Shown one piece after another: positions 1-5,284 of a DNA stretch of 8,594 bases. Source of the stretch: DASSCW01 sp036556695 (GTDB lineage: Bacteria; Chloroflexota; Limnocylindria; QHBO01); assembly GCA_036556695.1 (NCBI GenBank), contig DATBIY010000057.1, forward strand, positions 1-8,594, written 5' to 3'. The notes under the pieces were generated by a model that searched no databases, had not been told where the DNA came from, and saw only the letters and a program-made list of their open reading frames with translations. The position numbers were made by a program, and so were the translations under genes. How positions within the stretch are numbered: the first letter of the stretch is position 1; each line of letters opens with the position of its first letter.

Positions 1-1
1 C

Positions 2-154
2 GATGTCGAGGCGGCGCGGCAACGCGTGCTCGACGCCGGCGGATCGGTCGTTGGCGAGGTCGTGACCTTGACCACGGCCGACGGGCGAAACGTCACGTGG
101 TGCTACGTGGCCGATCCCGAGGGCAACCTGGTCGAGCTCCAGGCCTGGAGCTGA
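2..154 (+). CDS. VOC (glyoxalase/bleomycin resistance) family protein, C-terminal fragment
   Basis: Only the last 50 codons lie in the window; the gene starts beyond the left edge. The fragment shows a helix of the type DVEAARQRVLDAGG, then beta strands ending in VADPEGNLVELQAWS and a TGA stop. The pattern 'DPEGNLVEL' close to the C-terminus is the hallmark last strand of the vicinal-oxygen-chelate fold, and Glu45 of the fragment sits where family members carry a metal-ligand glutamate. The family includes lyases, dioxygenases and antibiotic-sequestering proteins. The N-terminal half is missing, so the substrate cannot be named. A 7-bp hairpin begins 15 bases after the stop. Family assignment is solid; function is open. 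Confidence 0.82.
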   Translation, partial: DVEAARQRVLDAGGSVVGEVVTLTTADGRNVTWCYVADPEGNLVELQAWS

Positions 155-169
155 ACACTCCCCGACATC

Positions 170-188
170 GCGACACACGAGGTGTCGC
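170..188. terminator. Perfect 7-bp hairpin, possible terminator or operator
   Basis: GCGACAC at 170-176 and its exact complement GTGTCGC at 182-188 surround a 5-base loop (ACGAG). It lies between the VOC stop (154) and the ATG at 211. No T-run follows, so it is not a classical intrinsic terminator. It could be a factor-assisted stop, an mRNA 3' end structure, or a dyad operator for the small gene pair downstream. Confidence 0.3.
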
Positions 189-210
189 AAGGCGGCGTCA
201 GCATCGGCTC

Positions 211-420
211 ATGGATGCTGCGATTGGCTACCGCCAGTTCATCAACCGCAACCTGCCGCTTCAGGAGCGTGGCTGCGGTTCGAAGGCCGTGTACGTCAGC
301 CGGCGCGAGGCGCGCAGCATGGTGCGCCACGGGCGGCAGAGCTATGCCGGCCTGCATCCATACAAGTGCCGCTGGTGCTTCGGCTGGCACCTCGGCCATG
401 CCCGGCGGGCGCACACATGA
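211..420 (+). CDS. Small basic putative zinc-binding protein (CxxC-x3-H-x2-H)
   Basis: This is a 69-residue protein. I chose the ATG at 211 because the same frame upstream runs back into the VOC gene and is very Arg/Gly-rich. No convincing Shine-Dalgarno is present (a weak AAGGCGG at 189-195). The sequence is rich in Arg and His (KAVYVSRREARSMVRHGR around residues 25-42) and ends in a compact motif, YKCRWCFGWHLGH. There Cys53, Cys56, His60 and His63 form a plausible Zn(II) site. Short actinobacterial and phage proteins with a CPxCxxWHxG-like end are familiar to me, but I know of no proven function; nucleic-acid binding is inference from charge and zinc ligands. Its TGA overlaps the next gene's ATG (ATGA at 417-420), which suggests translational coupling and joint function. 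Confidence 0.62.
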   Translation: MDAAIGYRQFINRNLPLQERGCGSKAVYVSRREARSMVRHGRQSYAGLHPYKCRWCFGWHLGHARRAHT

Positions 421-680
421 CCGCGCTGCGCACCGTCCAGCTCGAGCTGCGGGACAGCGCGGTCCCCTGGCCTGTCCAGCTGCGCATAGAGGACCACGGC
501 GAGCGTTGTCTGGCCTCGGTGCGCTGCGGCGACCGAACCAGCCGTGGCCTGGGTGCCACGGCCCGCGAGGCCCTTGTCGCCGCACTGACGCCCTTCGGCG
601 TGCGGACGCTCACCGCGCTGATGGCCTCGCCGGCGATGTTCGGCGCCAGCCTCCAGCTCCTCGAAGCCGACGCCGGATAG
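417..680 (+). CDS. Conserved small protein of unknown function, paralogue of 8303-8557
   Basis: This is an 87-residue protein starting at the ATG at 417, inside the stop of the preceding gene. An upstream in-frame ATG at 366 is less likely because it would add a stretch fully buried in the neighbour. Visible blocks are RTVQLELRD (residues 5-13), ERCLAS, then GATAREALVAALTPF, suggesting N-terminal beta strands followed by an amphipathic helix. The same blocks recur in the 84-residue product at 8303-8557, so this is a genuine family and not a chance reading frame. The 'strands, then G-x-T-xx-EAL helix' layout loosely resembles HicB-like proteins, but I do not claim membership. It converges on the gene at 685 with only 4 bases between the stop codons. 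Function unknown. Confidence 0.68.
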   Translation: MTALRTVQLELRDSAVPWPVQLRIEDHGERCLASVRCGDRTSRGLGATAREALVAALTPFGVRTLTALMASPAMFGASLQLLEADAG

Positions 681-684
681 GCGA

Positions 685-1032
685 CTAGGCCGGTGCCTCC
701 TCCTCGTCCTCCTCCACAGCCGGCGGCTCGGCCGCCTCCGTCAGGTGGCTGGCCTCGACCATCGTCGGCTTGCCGTCGCGATCCTTCCACCGCGTCTCGA
801 GACGAGTCTCGCCTGACTCGCCAACCAGCCTGACCACGGCCCGATAGCCCGTGCCGGTCATCTCCACGGCCTCGATCGCCACGTCCGACACCGGCAGCGG
901 CAGCATGGCCACCACCGGGCCTAGGTTGCGTTGCAGCTCAGGGCTCATCTCGCGCGAGGCAAGGCCGATGTCCCCCGACTTCAGCGCGTCGGTGAATGCC
1001 TGCGTCCGCTCGCGGATCGTCTGCTCGTCCAT
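685..1032 (-). CDS. Small NTF2/SnoaL-like protein with acidic C-terminal tail
   Basis: This is a 115-residue product. Residues 1-45 look helical (MDEQTIRERTQAFTDALKSG, then an SPELQRNLGPVV helix). Residues 49-97 read as alternating strands (VAIEAVEMTG, YRAVVRLVGE, TRLETRWKDRDGKPTMVEA). Residues 99-115 form a disordered acidic tail with seven Glu/Asp. Helices followed by a curved sheet are typical of NTF2-like/SnoaL-like small proteins, which range from ligand-binding domains to polyketide cyclases; no catalytic residues are recognisable here. No signal peptide is visible, so it is probably cytoplasmic. No good ribosome-binding site precedes the ATG at 1032, so the start is less secure than the frame. 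It lies 57 bases downstream of the DUF998 gene on the same strand, with a hairpin at 1045-1065 between them. Confidence 0.6.
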   Translation of the reverse strand: MDEQTIRERTQAFTDALKSGDIGLASREMSPELQRNLGPVVAMLPLPVSDVAIEAVEMTGTGYRAVVRLVGESGETRLETRWKDRDGKPTMVEASHLTEAAEPPAVEEDEEEAPA

Positions 1033-1044
1033 GGGCGAGCAAGC

Positions 1045-1065
1045 GGCTGCACGCAGCGTGCCGCC
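1045..1065. terminator. GC-rich hairpin between the DUF998 and NTF2-like genes
   Basis: GCACG (1049-1053) and CGTGC (1057-1061) pair around a CAG loop. After one mismatch the stem continues with GGC (1045-1047) and GCC (1063-1065). It lies between the stop of the DUF998 gene (1090) and the start at 1032, read on the minus strand. There is no U-tract. It may attenuate or end the upstream transcript, or lie in the leader of the small gene. Confidence 0.3.
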
Positions 1066-1089
1066 TCGCGAGAATGGCCAGTCGACCCG

Positions 1090-1734
1090 CTAGCGATCTT
1101 CCCCGACGGCCAAGAGGTAGCCACCGAAGGCCATCAGCCAGATCATGGCCGGGTACACGATCATGCGCTCCGCTCCGCCGTGGCCAATCGGCCCGAACAC
1201 GGCGGGATTGCCGGAGTCGCCGATCACCATCAGCGCCACGAACGCAAGGCCCACCGCGCCGGCAATCGTCGAGACCCAGCGCATCGGCCCGGACACCAGC
1301 GTCGCGCAGGCGATCGCCTCCACGTTGAAGAAGACGAAAGCCAGCAGCGCGAAGATGCTGTGCGCGTCACCGGTATCCAGCGGGAAGATGCCCGCCCCGG
1401 CCGCTCCCAGCCCGGCAAGCGTGAAGACGCCCAGGATCCACGCGCGCCGATGGGACCGGTACAGCAGGTAGCCGACCGCCAGGTTCGCCGCGCCGATGAA
1501 CACCAGCGAGGCGTTGAACAGCAGTGCGGTCTGGTCCACCACGCCCAGATCACTGATGGCGCCGCCCGCGATGTCGTAGTTCGGTGCCAGCGAGGCCGCC
1601 AGCATGATGGCCGTCATGAACTCGGCGCCGACCAGGAACAGGAGCACCCCACTCCATCGGGCCACGGCGTCATGCGCACGTTCGCCGGACGCCGCGCGCA
1701 ACGACGCACGGATGTGAATTGTCTGCGTCGACAT
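1090..1734 (-). CDS. DUF998 family integral membrane protein
   Basis: This is a 214-residue protein with six predicted membrane helices, at about residues 26-48, 70-92, 97-116, 125-148, 152-172 and 190-210. Between helices 1 and 2 is PNYDIAGGAISDLG, matching the conserved 'Y..ISDLG' loop of DUF998 proteins. Further on, GIFPLDTGDAHSIFALLAF contains the family's 'FP.D....H...A' element. The start is decided by the ribosome-binding site: GAGGAGG (1749-1743 on the minus strand) lies 8 bases before the ATG at 1734, whereas an in-frame ATG at 1758 would lie upstream of it and has no such signal. DUF998 members are uncharacterised membrane proteins, and a transport or enzymatic role is unknown. It is co-directional with the prenyltransferase gene about 100 bases upstream and may be cotranscribed with it. 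Confidence 0.85.
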   Translation of the reverse strand: MSTQTIHIRASLRAASGERAHDAVARWSGVLLFLVGAEFMTAIMLAASLAPNYDIAGGAISDLGVVDQTALLFNASLVFIGAANLAVGYLLYRSHRRAWILGVFTLAGLGAAGAGIFPLDTGDAHSIFALLAFVFFNVEAIACATLVSGPMRWVSTIAGAVGLAFVALMVIGDSGNPAVFGPIGHGGAERMIVYPAMIWLMAFGGYLLAVGEDR

Positions 1735-1742
1735 TCGAGTTG

Positions 1743-1749
1743 CCTCCTC
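1743..1749 (-). promoter_or_regulatory. Strong Shine-Dalgarno of the DUF998 gene
   Basis: The minus strand reads GAGGAGG followed by an 8-base spacer (CAACTCGA) and ATG at 1734. This is close to ideal and excludes the longer start at 1758, whose first codons contain the site itself. Confidence 0.8.
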
Positions 1750-1837
1750 GATCGCCATGGTTCGGCGAGCGCGGAGCGGCGACCAGTGCCGAACGTCCCG
1801 GCCGCTGCTGCCGTTGGGCGCTACGCGGCATCCCCGA

Positions 1838-2935
1838 CTAAACCCAGGGCAGCTCCACGGGGAGCAGTGCGTTGAGCAGCAGGCCCAGGATCAGCAGCGC
1901 GCCTGCGCGGCGGGTGTGGACGAATGCCGCGCCGACGAACCACAGCGGCCAGCCGACGTAGGCGTGTGGCGGTACCTCGGGCTTCGGCTGCCCGAAGATG
2001 CGACGGACCTGGATCAGCCGCGGGATGGCCAGCACCACCAGCGCCACCCACGGGCCGATGAAGCCCACCGCCGCCGCGAACAGCACGATCGGGTAGAAGG
2101 CGACCATGAGTGCTTGTGCGGTGATGCGCGCCCGCCGCTCGCCCAGGATGACCGGCAGGGTGCGAATGCGCTTTGCACCATCAGCCTCGATCTTGTCGAT
2201 GTGCTTGCCGAAGAGCACGGTGGTCACGAGGATCGCGTACGGCAGCGAGGCCAGCCACACCCAGCCGGGCAGCGTCCCGGTCGCCACGAAGAAGGTGCCG
2301 GCCACCATCAGCGGGCCCCACACCACGAAGACGCCTGGTTCGCCGAGGCCGATGCGCTTCAGGTGGATCGGCGGCGCAACATAGAAGACCGACACGAATA
2401 GCCCGGCCAGAGCGAATCCGATGACAAGCGGCCCCCGCTGCGAGGCAAGGAACAGCATGATCGCCAGGTCGATGGCGTTCGCCAGGAGGATTGCCGCGGC
2501 CAGCTGCCGCTTGCTGACCCAGCCCGACAGGATCGGGTGCGGCGCGTACAGGGCACGGACGTAGCCCTCCTCGTCGATCCCACCCTCCAGGTCGAAGTAG
2601 TCATTGATCATGTTGTTGGCCGCATGGGCCACCACCAGGCCCAGCACTGACAGGACGAGCAGCAGCCAGTCGATCCGGATCGCCGGGTCCAGGCGCGCGG
2701 CGCCAATTGCCAGCAGCCCACCGATCAGCCCCGAGGTGGCGGTCATGCTGAACACCGCGGCGCGCGTGATGACCAGCCACTTGCTCATCGCGTCGGGCGG
2801 CCGCGTCATTCCCTCCGGCAGGTTCGCGGTGTTGTAGACCGTGCGCCACACGGCCAGCCGCTCGCGGAAGGTCATGGGCTGCGCCGAACTTGCGGTGGTC
2901 GACGCCGCGGGGGCCGGCGTCTGGTTTGCGGTCAT
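1838..2935 (-). CDS. UbiA-family prenyltransferase, MenA-like
   Basis: This is a 365-residue membrane protein of the UbiA superfamily, which transfers a polyprenyl chain from its diphosphate to an aromatic acceptor (1,4-dihydroxy-2-naphthoate for MenA). The first aspartate-rich motif is NNMINDYFDLEGGID (residues 107-121, Asp112 and Asp115). The second is GKHIDKIEADGAKRIRTLP (243-261, Asp247 and Asp252). VAPPIHLKRIGLGEPGVFVV followed by WGPLMVAGTFFV (about 186-217) matches the 'IGLGE..VF..(F/W)GPL...GT' signature of MenA-type enzymes. About eight or nine membrane helices are visible. The Thr/Ala-rich first 20 residues are a non-conserved extension, but the start at 2935 has a GAGGT Shine-Dalgarno 8 bases upstream. 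No other menaquinone genes are nearby, so the acceptor is not fixed; another lipoquinone or aromatic prenyltransferase is possible. The residue after Asp252 is Gly, where MenA usually has a basic residue. Confidence 0.88.
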   Translation of the reverse strand: MTANQTPAPAASTTASSAQPMTFRERLAVWRTVYNTANLPEGMTRPPDAMSKWLVITRAAVFSMTATSGLIGGLLAIGAARLDPAIRIDWLLLVLSVLGLVVAHAANNMINDYFDLEGGIDEEGYVRALYAPHPILSGWVSKRQLAAAILLANAIDLAIMLFLASQRGPLVIGFALAGLFVSVFYVAPPIHLKRIGLGEPGVFVVWGPLMVAGTFFVATGTLPGWVWLASLPYAILVTTVLFGKHIDKIEADGAKRIRTLPVILGERRARITAQALMVAFYPIVLFAAAVGFIGPWVALVVLAIPRLIQVRRIFGQPKPEVPPHAYVGWPLWFVGAAFVHTRRAGALLILGLLLNALLPVELPWV

Positions 2936-2943
2936 TTCGTGCT

Positions 2944-2966
2944 ACCTCAGCGGAGCCACTATTCTA
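2944..2966 (-). promoter_or_regulatory. Candidate promoter -10 and ribosome-binding site of the prenyltransferase gene
   Basis: On the minus strand a TAGAAT box (2966-2961) resembles a sigma-70 -10 element (TANNNT). It is followed about 13 bases later by GAGGT (2948-2944), which lies 8 bases before the ATG at 2935. A transcription start near 2954 would leave a leader of about 19 bases. A weak -35-like TTGCGT lies at 2991-2986 with a long 19-base spacer. The Shine-Dalgarno is convincing; the promoter is inferred from pattern only. Confidence 0.5.
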
Positions 2967-3063
2967 CGCCACGGCCGGCGGGTCGACGCAAGCCGCACCA
3001 TGCATCCGTGACGCTCCGCGAAACCACCGTCGCGGCGCCGAGTGGCTCTTCCGGCTGGAGGAG

Positions 3064-3864
3064 TCACCGGCCCGACCCTAGCCTCGCCGACAGCAGCGCG
3101 TCCAGACGCTCCGGGTAGGCAATCCCGTTGCGCTCAGCCAACGGATGCGCAAGAGACCGATAGATCTCGAGCAGTTCGCCGGCTGCCCGTCGCATGGGGG
3201 CAGTCTCGGCCGGCACGATCGTCGCCCGCAACCGTTCGAGGAGTTCCGCATCCAGCGCGGTGTCCACCTTCCAGTAGGGCTCCTCGTCCTCGGCGTCCAC
3301 GCCCGCTGCCGCGCGAGCCAACCGCAGGCAGATGCCGCGCATCTCTTCCAGCCCGCCATGCGCCCACAGCAGGTCGCGACGCCCGAGCGCGGTGACGAGG
3401 TGCTCGACCTCGTGCCAGAAGTATTGAATCTGCCGCCTCACGCCTTCGGCCGAGAAGACCTCGGGCTCACGGGCAACCTTGCGAGCCAGAGCCGCCGCGA
3501 CCTGGCCGTCCTTGTCGAGCACGATCTGATGCGGCCCGTCGTCCACCAGCTCGCCAATCGGCCGCACGATGAATTCGAAGGCCGCGCCATCCGCCAGGAT
3601 CGCGTGGGTGTGCGTGGGATCGCCGAAATCCTCGAGGAAGAGCACCTCGCCCACCTGCGCCAGCAACGCCGCGCGCTCACGGACCAGCTCCCTGGCCCCC
3701 GCATCGGTGGTGATGACACCCAGGTCAAGGTCCGAGAAGGCATCGGCCTTGCCCGTGACGCGCGAGCCGTACAGCAGCAGGCCAAGCACCCGCTGGTCGG
3801 CGGCCGCCAGCGCCTTCATGTGCTCGAGCAGCCCGTCGTAGTCCGGCGGATCCATCGGCGCCAT
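3064..3864 (-). CDS. Nucleotidyltransferase-domain protein (aminoglycoside/lincosamide nucleotidyltransferase-like)
   Basis: This is a 266-residue soluble protein. Residues 27-50 contain the Pol-beta-like nucleotidyltransferase core: LGLLLYGSRVTGKADAFSDL with the GS motif at Gly33-Ser34 and metal-binding Asp45 and Asp47 in SDLDLGV. A third acidic ligand is plausibly Glu97 (AAFEFIVRPI), one strand later. The remainder is helical (QIQYFWHEVEHLVTALGRRD, then LEEMRGICLRLARAAAG), as in the substrate-binding half of ANT and Lnu enzymes, which transfer AMP onto antibiotics. The overall length matches those families. I cannot tell a resistance enzyme from the many environmental relatives with unknown substrates. 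Start: ATG at 3864 with a GGAAG element 7 bases upstream; an alternative ATG lies three codons later. It is divergent from the gene at 3918 across 53 bases. It is followed on the same strand, after 128 bases, by the prenyltransferase, which has its own candidate promoter. Confidence 0.8.
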   Translation of the reverse strand: MAPMDPPDYDGLLEHMKALAAADQRVLGLLLYGSRVTGKADAFSDLDLGVITTDAGARELVRERAALLAQVGEVLFLEDFGDPTHTHAILADGAAFEFIVRPIGELVDDGPHQIVLDKDGQVAAALARKVAREPEVFSAEGVRRQIQYFWHEVEHLVTALGRRDLLWAHGGLEEMRGICLRLARAAAGVDAEDEEPYWKVDTALDAELLERLRATIVPAETAPMRRAAGELLEIYRSLAHPLAERNGIAYPERLDALLSARLGSGR

Positions 3865-3905
3865 CTTGCGCTTCCGGGAGGGTGCTCGCGCGCACCGCCC
3901 TGGAG

Positions 3906-3911
3906 TAGGCT
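3906..3911 (+). promoter_or_regulatory. TANNNT -10 box for a probable leaderless transcript
   Basis: TAGGCT ends exactly 6 bases before the ATG at 3918, so initiation at the usual distance from a -10 element would place the transcript's first base on or next to the start codon. No good Shine-Dalgarno lies at a normal distance (GGAG at 3902-3905 is 12 bases away). The same arrangement is seen at 6726-6731. No clear -35 element is present. Confidence 0.5.
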
Positions 3912-3917
3912 GGACGC

Positions 3918-5120
3918 ATGAAATCCACGAATCGACCCACCCGCGGGCTGCTGGCCCTCACCGCGGCGGTATTGCTCCTGGTCCTCGCCGCGACCATGGC
4001 GTTCGGCGCCGAGACGAGGCTGCTCGACGGCAAGCTCCGCACCGGCGACTCCGTGACCATCCCCGCCTCCGAGACGGTGAACGGCGACGTCTACGTCTTC
4101 GCCGGCACCGCGCAGGTGGACGGCACGATCGACGGTGACCTGATGGTCTTTGGTGGCCAGGTCACGGTGAACGGGAGCGTGAGCGGCGACCTGACGGTCG
4201 CAGCCGGTACCGTCACTGTCGCCGGCGCGGTCGAGGGCGACCTGCGCTCCGCCTCCGGGCAGCTGACGGTCAACGGCCCGGTCGGCGAGGACGTGGTGGC
4301 CACCGGCGGCCAGGCGACCTTCGGCAGCGACATGCAGGGCGACCTGATCGTGTCTGGCGGAACGGTGACGGTCTCCGGCAACGTGGCCGGCAACATCGAG
4401 GGCAATGCCGGCACGTACACCCGCACCGGCACCGTGGGTGGCGAAGACAACATGCGCATCACCCAGGACACCAACGGCGTCCCGCAGCCGCAGACCACCG
4501 GCGACCGCATCCTCGACGCGGTGCGCCACTTCGTGGTGCTGGTGGTGCTCGGCGCGCTCCTGCTGTGGCTCTGGCCTCAGGCCGTTCGGCGCCCGGAGGA
4601 GACCCTGCGCGCGCAGCCGCTGCTCAGCCTTGGAGTGGGCTTCCTGGCGTGGATCGGCTTCATCGTCTTCGTGATCGTGGTGGCGCTGGTGGCCATCCTG
4701 CTGGCCGTCGTGCTCGGCCTGATCTCGCTGGGCTCACTGGCAGCGGTGGACATCATCGCCGGCATGCTGGCGCTCTTCGCCGGCAGCTTCGCCTTCTGGA
4801 TCGCGGTCGCTTTCCTGGCCGATATCGTGGTCGGCCTGGCGCTGGTGCGCCTGGTCATCCGTGATCCGGCAGCCGATACCTCCCGCTGGCGCGAGCTGGG
4901 CCTGCTCGTCGCCGGCGCGGCAGTGGTGGTGGTCATCACCTCACTGCCGTTCATCGGCGGCATCGTGAAGCTTGCCGTGGTCCTGTTCGGGCTCGGCGCC
5001 ATCGTCCTCGCCGCGTGGCGCGGCTGGCGCCGTCCACAGGGCGAGCCGGTGATGGTGTCAGTGGCTCCGACCGCCATGCCGCCGGCTGCGACGCCGCCTG
5101 AGGCGCCCGCCGCGGTCTAG
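3918..5120 (+). CDS. Secreted beta-helix (bactofilin/polymer-forming-like) protein fused to a polytopic membrane domain
   Basis: This is a 400-residue protein. Residues 1-30 form a signal peptide (KSTNRPTRG, a hydrophobic core, then AFGA with likely cleavage near residue 30). Residues about 50-170 are a right-handed beta-helix-like repeat. GD pairs fall at residues 56, 73, 90, 107 and 141, with degenerate forms at 124 (ED) and 158 (GN), an exact 17-residue period over seven turns. Each turn reads roughly V-x-G-x-V-x-GDL-x-V-x-GG-x-V. Such repeats resemble bactofilin-type polymer-forming domains, here placed outside the cytoplasm. Residues 202-222 and about 235-370 contain five or six membrane helices. 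The tail (376-400) is Pro/Ala-rich. Related proteins with this layout occur in Chloroflexota, actinobacteria and archaea without known function; a cell-surface scaffold is inference. A TANNNT box lies 6 bases upstream of the start. Confidence 0.8.
   Translation: MKSTNRPTRGLLALTAAVLLLVLAATMAFGAETRLLDGKLRTGDSVTIPASETVNGDVYVFAGTAQVDGTIDGDLMVFGGQVTVNGSVSGDLTVAAGTVTVAGAVEGDLRSASGQLTVNGPVGEDVVATGGQATFGSDMQGDLIVSGGTVTVSGNVAGNIEGNAGTYTRTGTVGGEDNMRITQDTNGVPQPQTTGDRILDAVRHFVVLVVLGALLLWLWPQAVRRPEETLRAQPLLSLGVGFLAWIGFIVFVIVVALVAILLAVVLGLISLGSLAAVDIIAGMLALFAGSFAFWIAVAFLADIVVGLALVRLVIRDPAADTSRWRELGLLVAGAAVVVVITSLPFIGGIVKLAVVLFGLGAIVLAAWRGWRRPQGEPVMVSVAPTAMPPAATPPEAPAAV
4083..4430 (+). repeat. Seven-turn 51-bp period coding repeat (beta-helix)
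   Basis: GD-centred units start at nucleotides 4083, 4134, 4185, 4236, 4287 (degenerate ED), 4338 and 4389 (GN), an exact 51-base period within the coding frame. The bases have diverged although the spacing has not, so this is an old protein repeat under structural constraint and not a recent tandem duplication. Confidence 0.75.
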
Positions 5121-5284
5121 GCTCTCGCCCCGGCTCGTTCGCAGGGGGAACGCAACGGCGACGAAACGGCCTGTTCGGGGCCGATTCGGGTCGTTGCGTC
5201 ACCGGGATGTTCCCGGGAAGAACGCTTCGGCAACGATTCGGTGGCTCCTTGCCCATTGCGTTCCCCCACAGAACGGAGTGGCGG
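5121..5284. other. Convergent intergenic region with GAACGC motif cluster and palindrome
   Basis: This lies between two converging genes and has no credible coding sequence. It carries a perfect 12-bp inverted repeat (listed separately). An imperfect direct repeat, 5148-5170 versus 5220-5242, matches at 18 of 23 positions with both copies starting GAACGC. A 10-bp palindrome TTCCCGGGAA lies at 5210-5219, and GACGCAAC is read on the minus strand at 5200-5193. There is no T-run. Possible roles are a bidirectional terminator, a structured 3' end shared by both mRNAs, or a protein-binding site cluster. Confidence 0.5.
5144..5267. repeat. Perfect 12-bp inverted repeat, arms 5144-5155 and 5256-5267
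   Basis: GGGGGAACGCAA at 5144-5155 is the exact reverse complement of TTGCGTTCCCCC at 5256-5267. After one mismatch two more pairs form (GG at 5157-5158 with CC at 5253-5254). The arms enclose 100 bases. No target-site duplication is visible at the outer edges, so a small mobile element is not supported; a long-range stem at the 3' ends of both genes is possible. Confidence 0.7.

Noticed and set aside
211..680. HicAB-like toxin-antitoxin pair
   Set aside because: The second protein only loosely resembles a HicB layout, and the first has no HicA double-stranded-RNA-binding features; there is no direct evidence of toxicity.
1760..1794. GTTCGGC/GCCGAAC inverted repeat (1760-1766, 1788-1794) between the UbiA and DUF998 genes
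   Set aside because: The arms are perfect but only 7 bp long around a 21-base loop, and short repeats of this kind are expected by chance in very GC-rich DNA. No T-run is present.
931..1875. + strand open frame of 314 codons across the DUF998 gene
   Set aside because: The product is full of RQHRD-type low complexity and spans two minus-strand genes and their spacer. The membrane protein on the minus strand explains the codon pattern.
1757..2401. + strand frame opposite the prenyltransferase gene
   Set aside because: It has no motif or ribosome site and is antisense to a clear UbiA-family protein.
3064..5120. Toxin-antitoxin (MNT/HEPN) system based on the nucleotidyltransferase
   Set aside because: The protein is a full-length two-domain ANT-like enzyme, not a ~100-residue MNT, and no HEPN partner lies beside it.
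5144..5267. Classical rho-independent bidirectional terminator
   Set aside because: The arms are 100 bases apart and neither strand has a T-run, so the standard terminator model does not fit.
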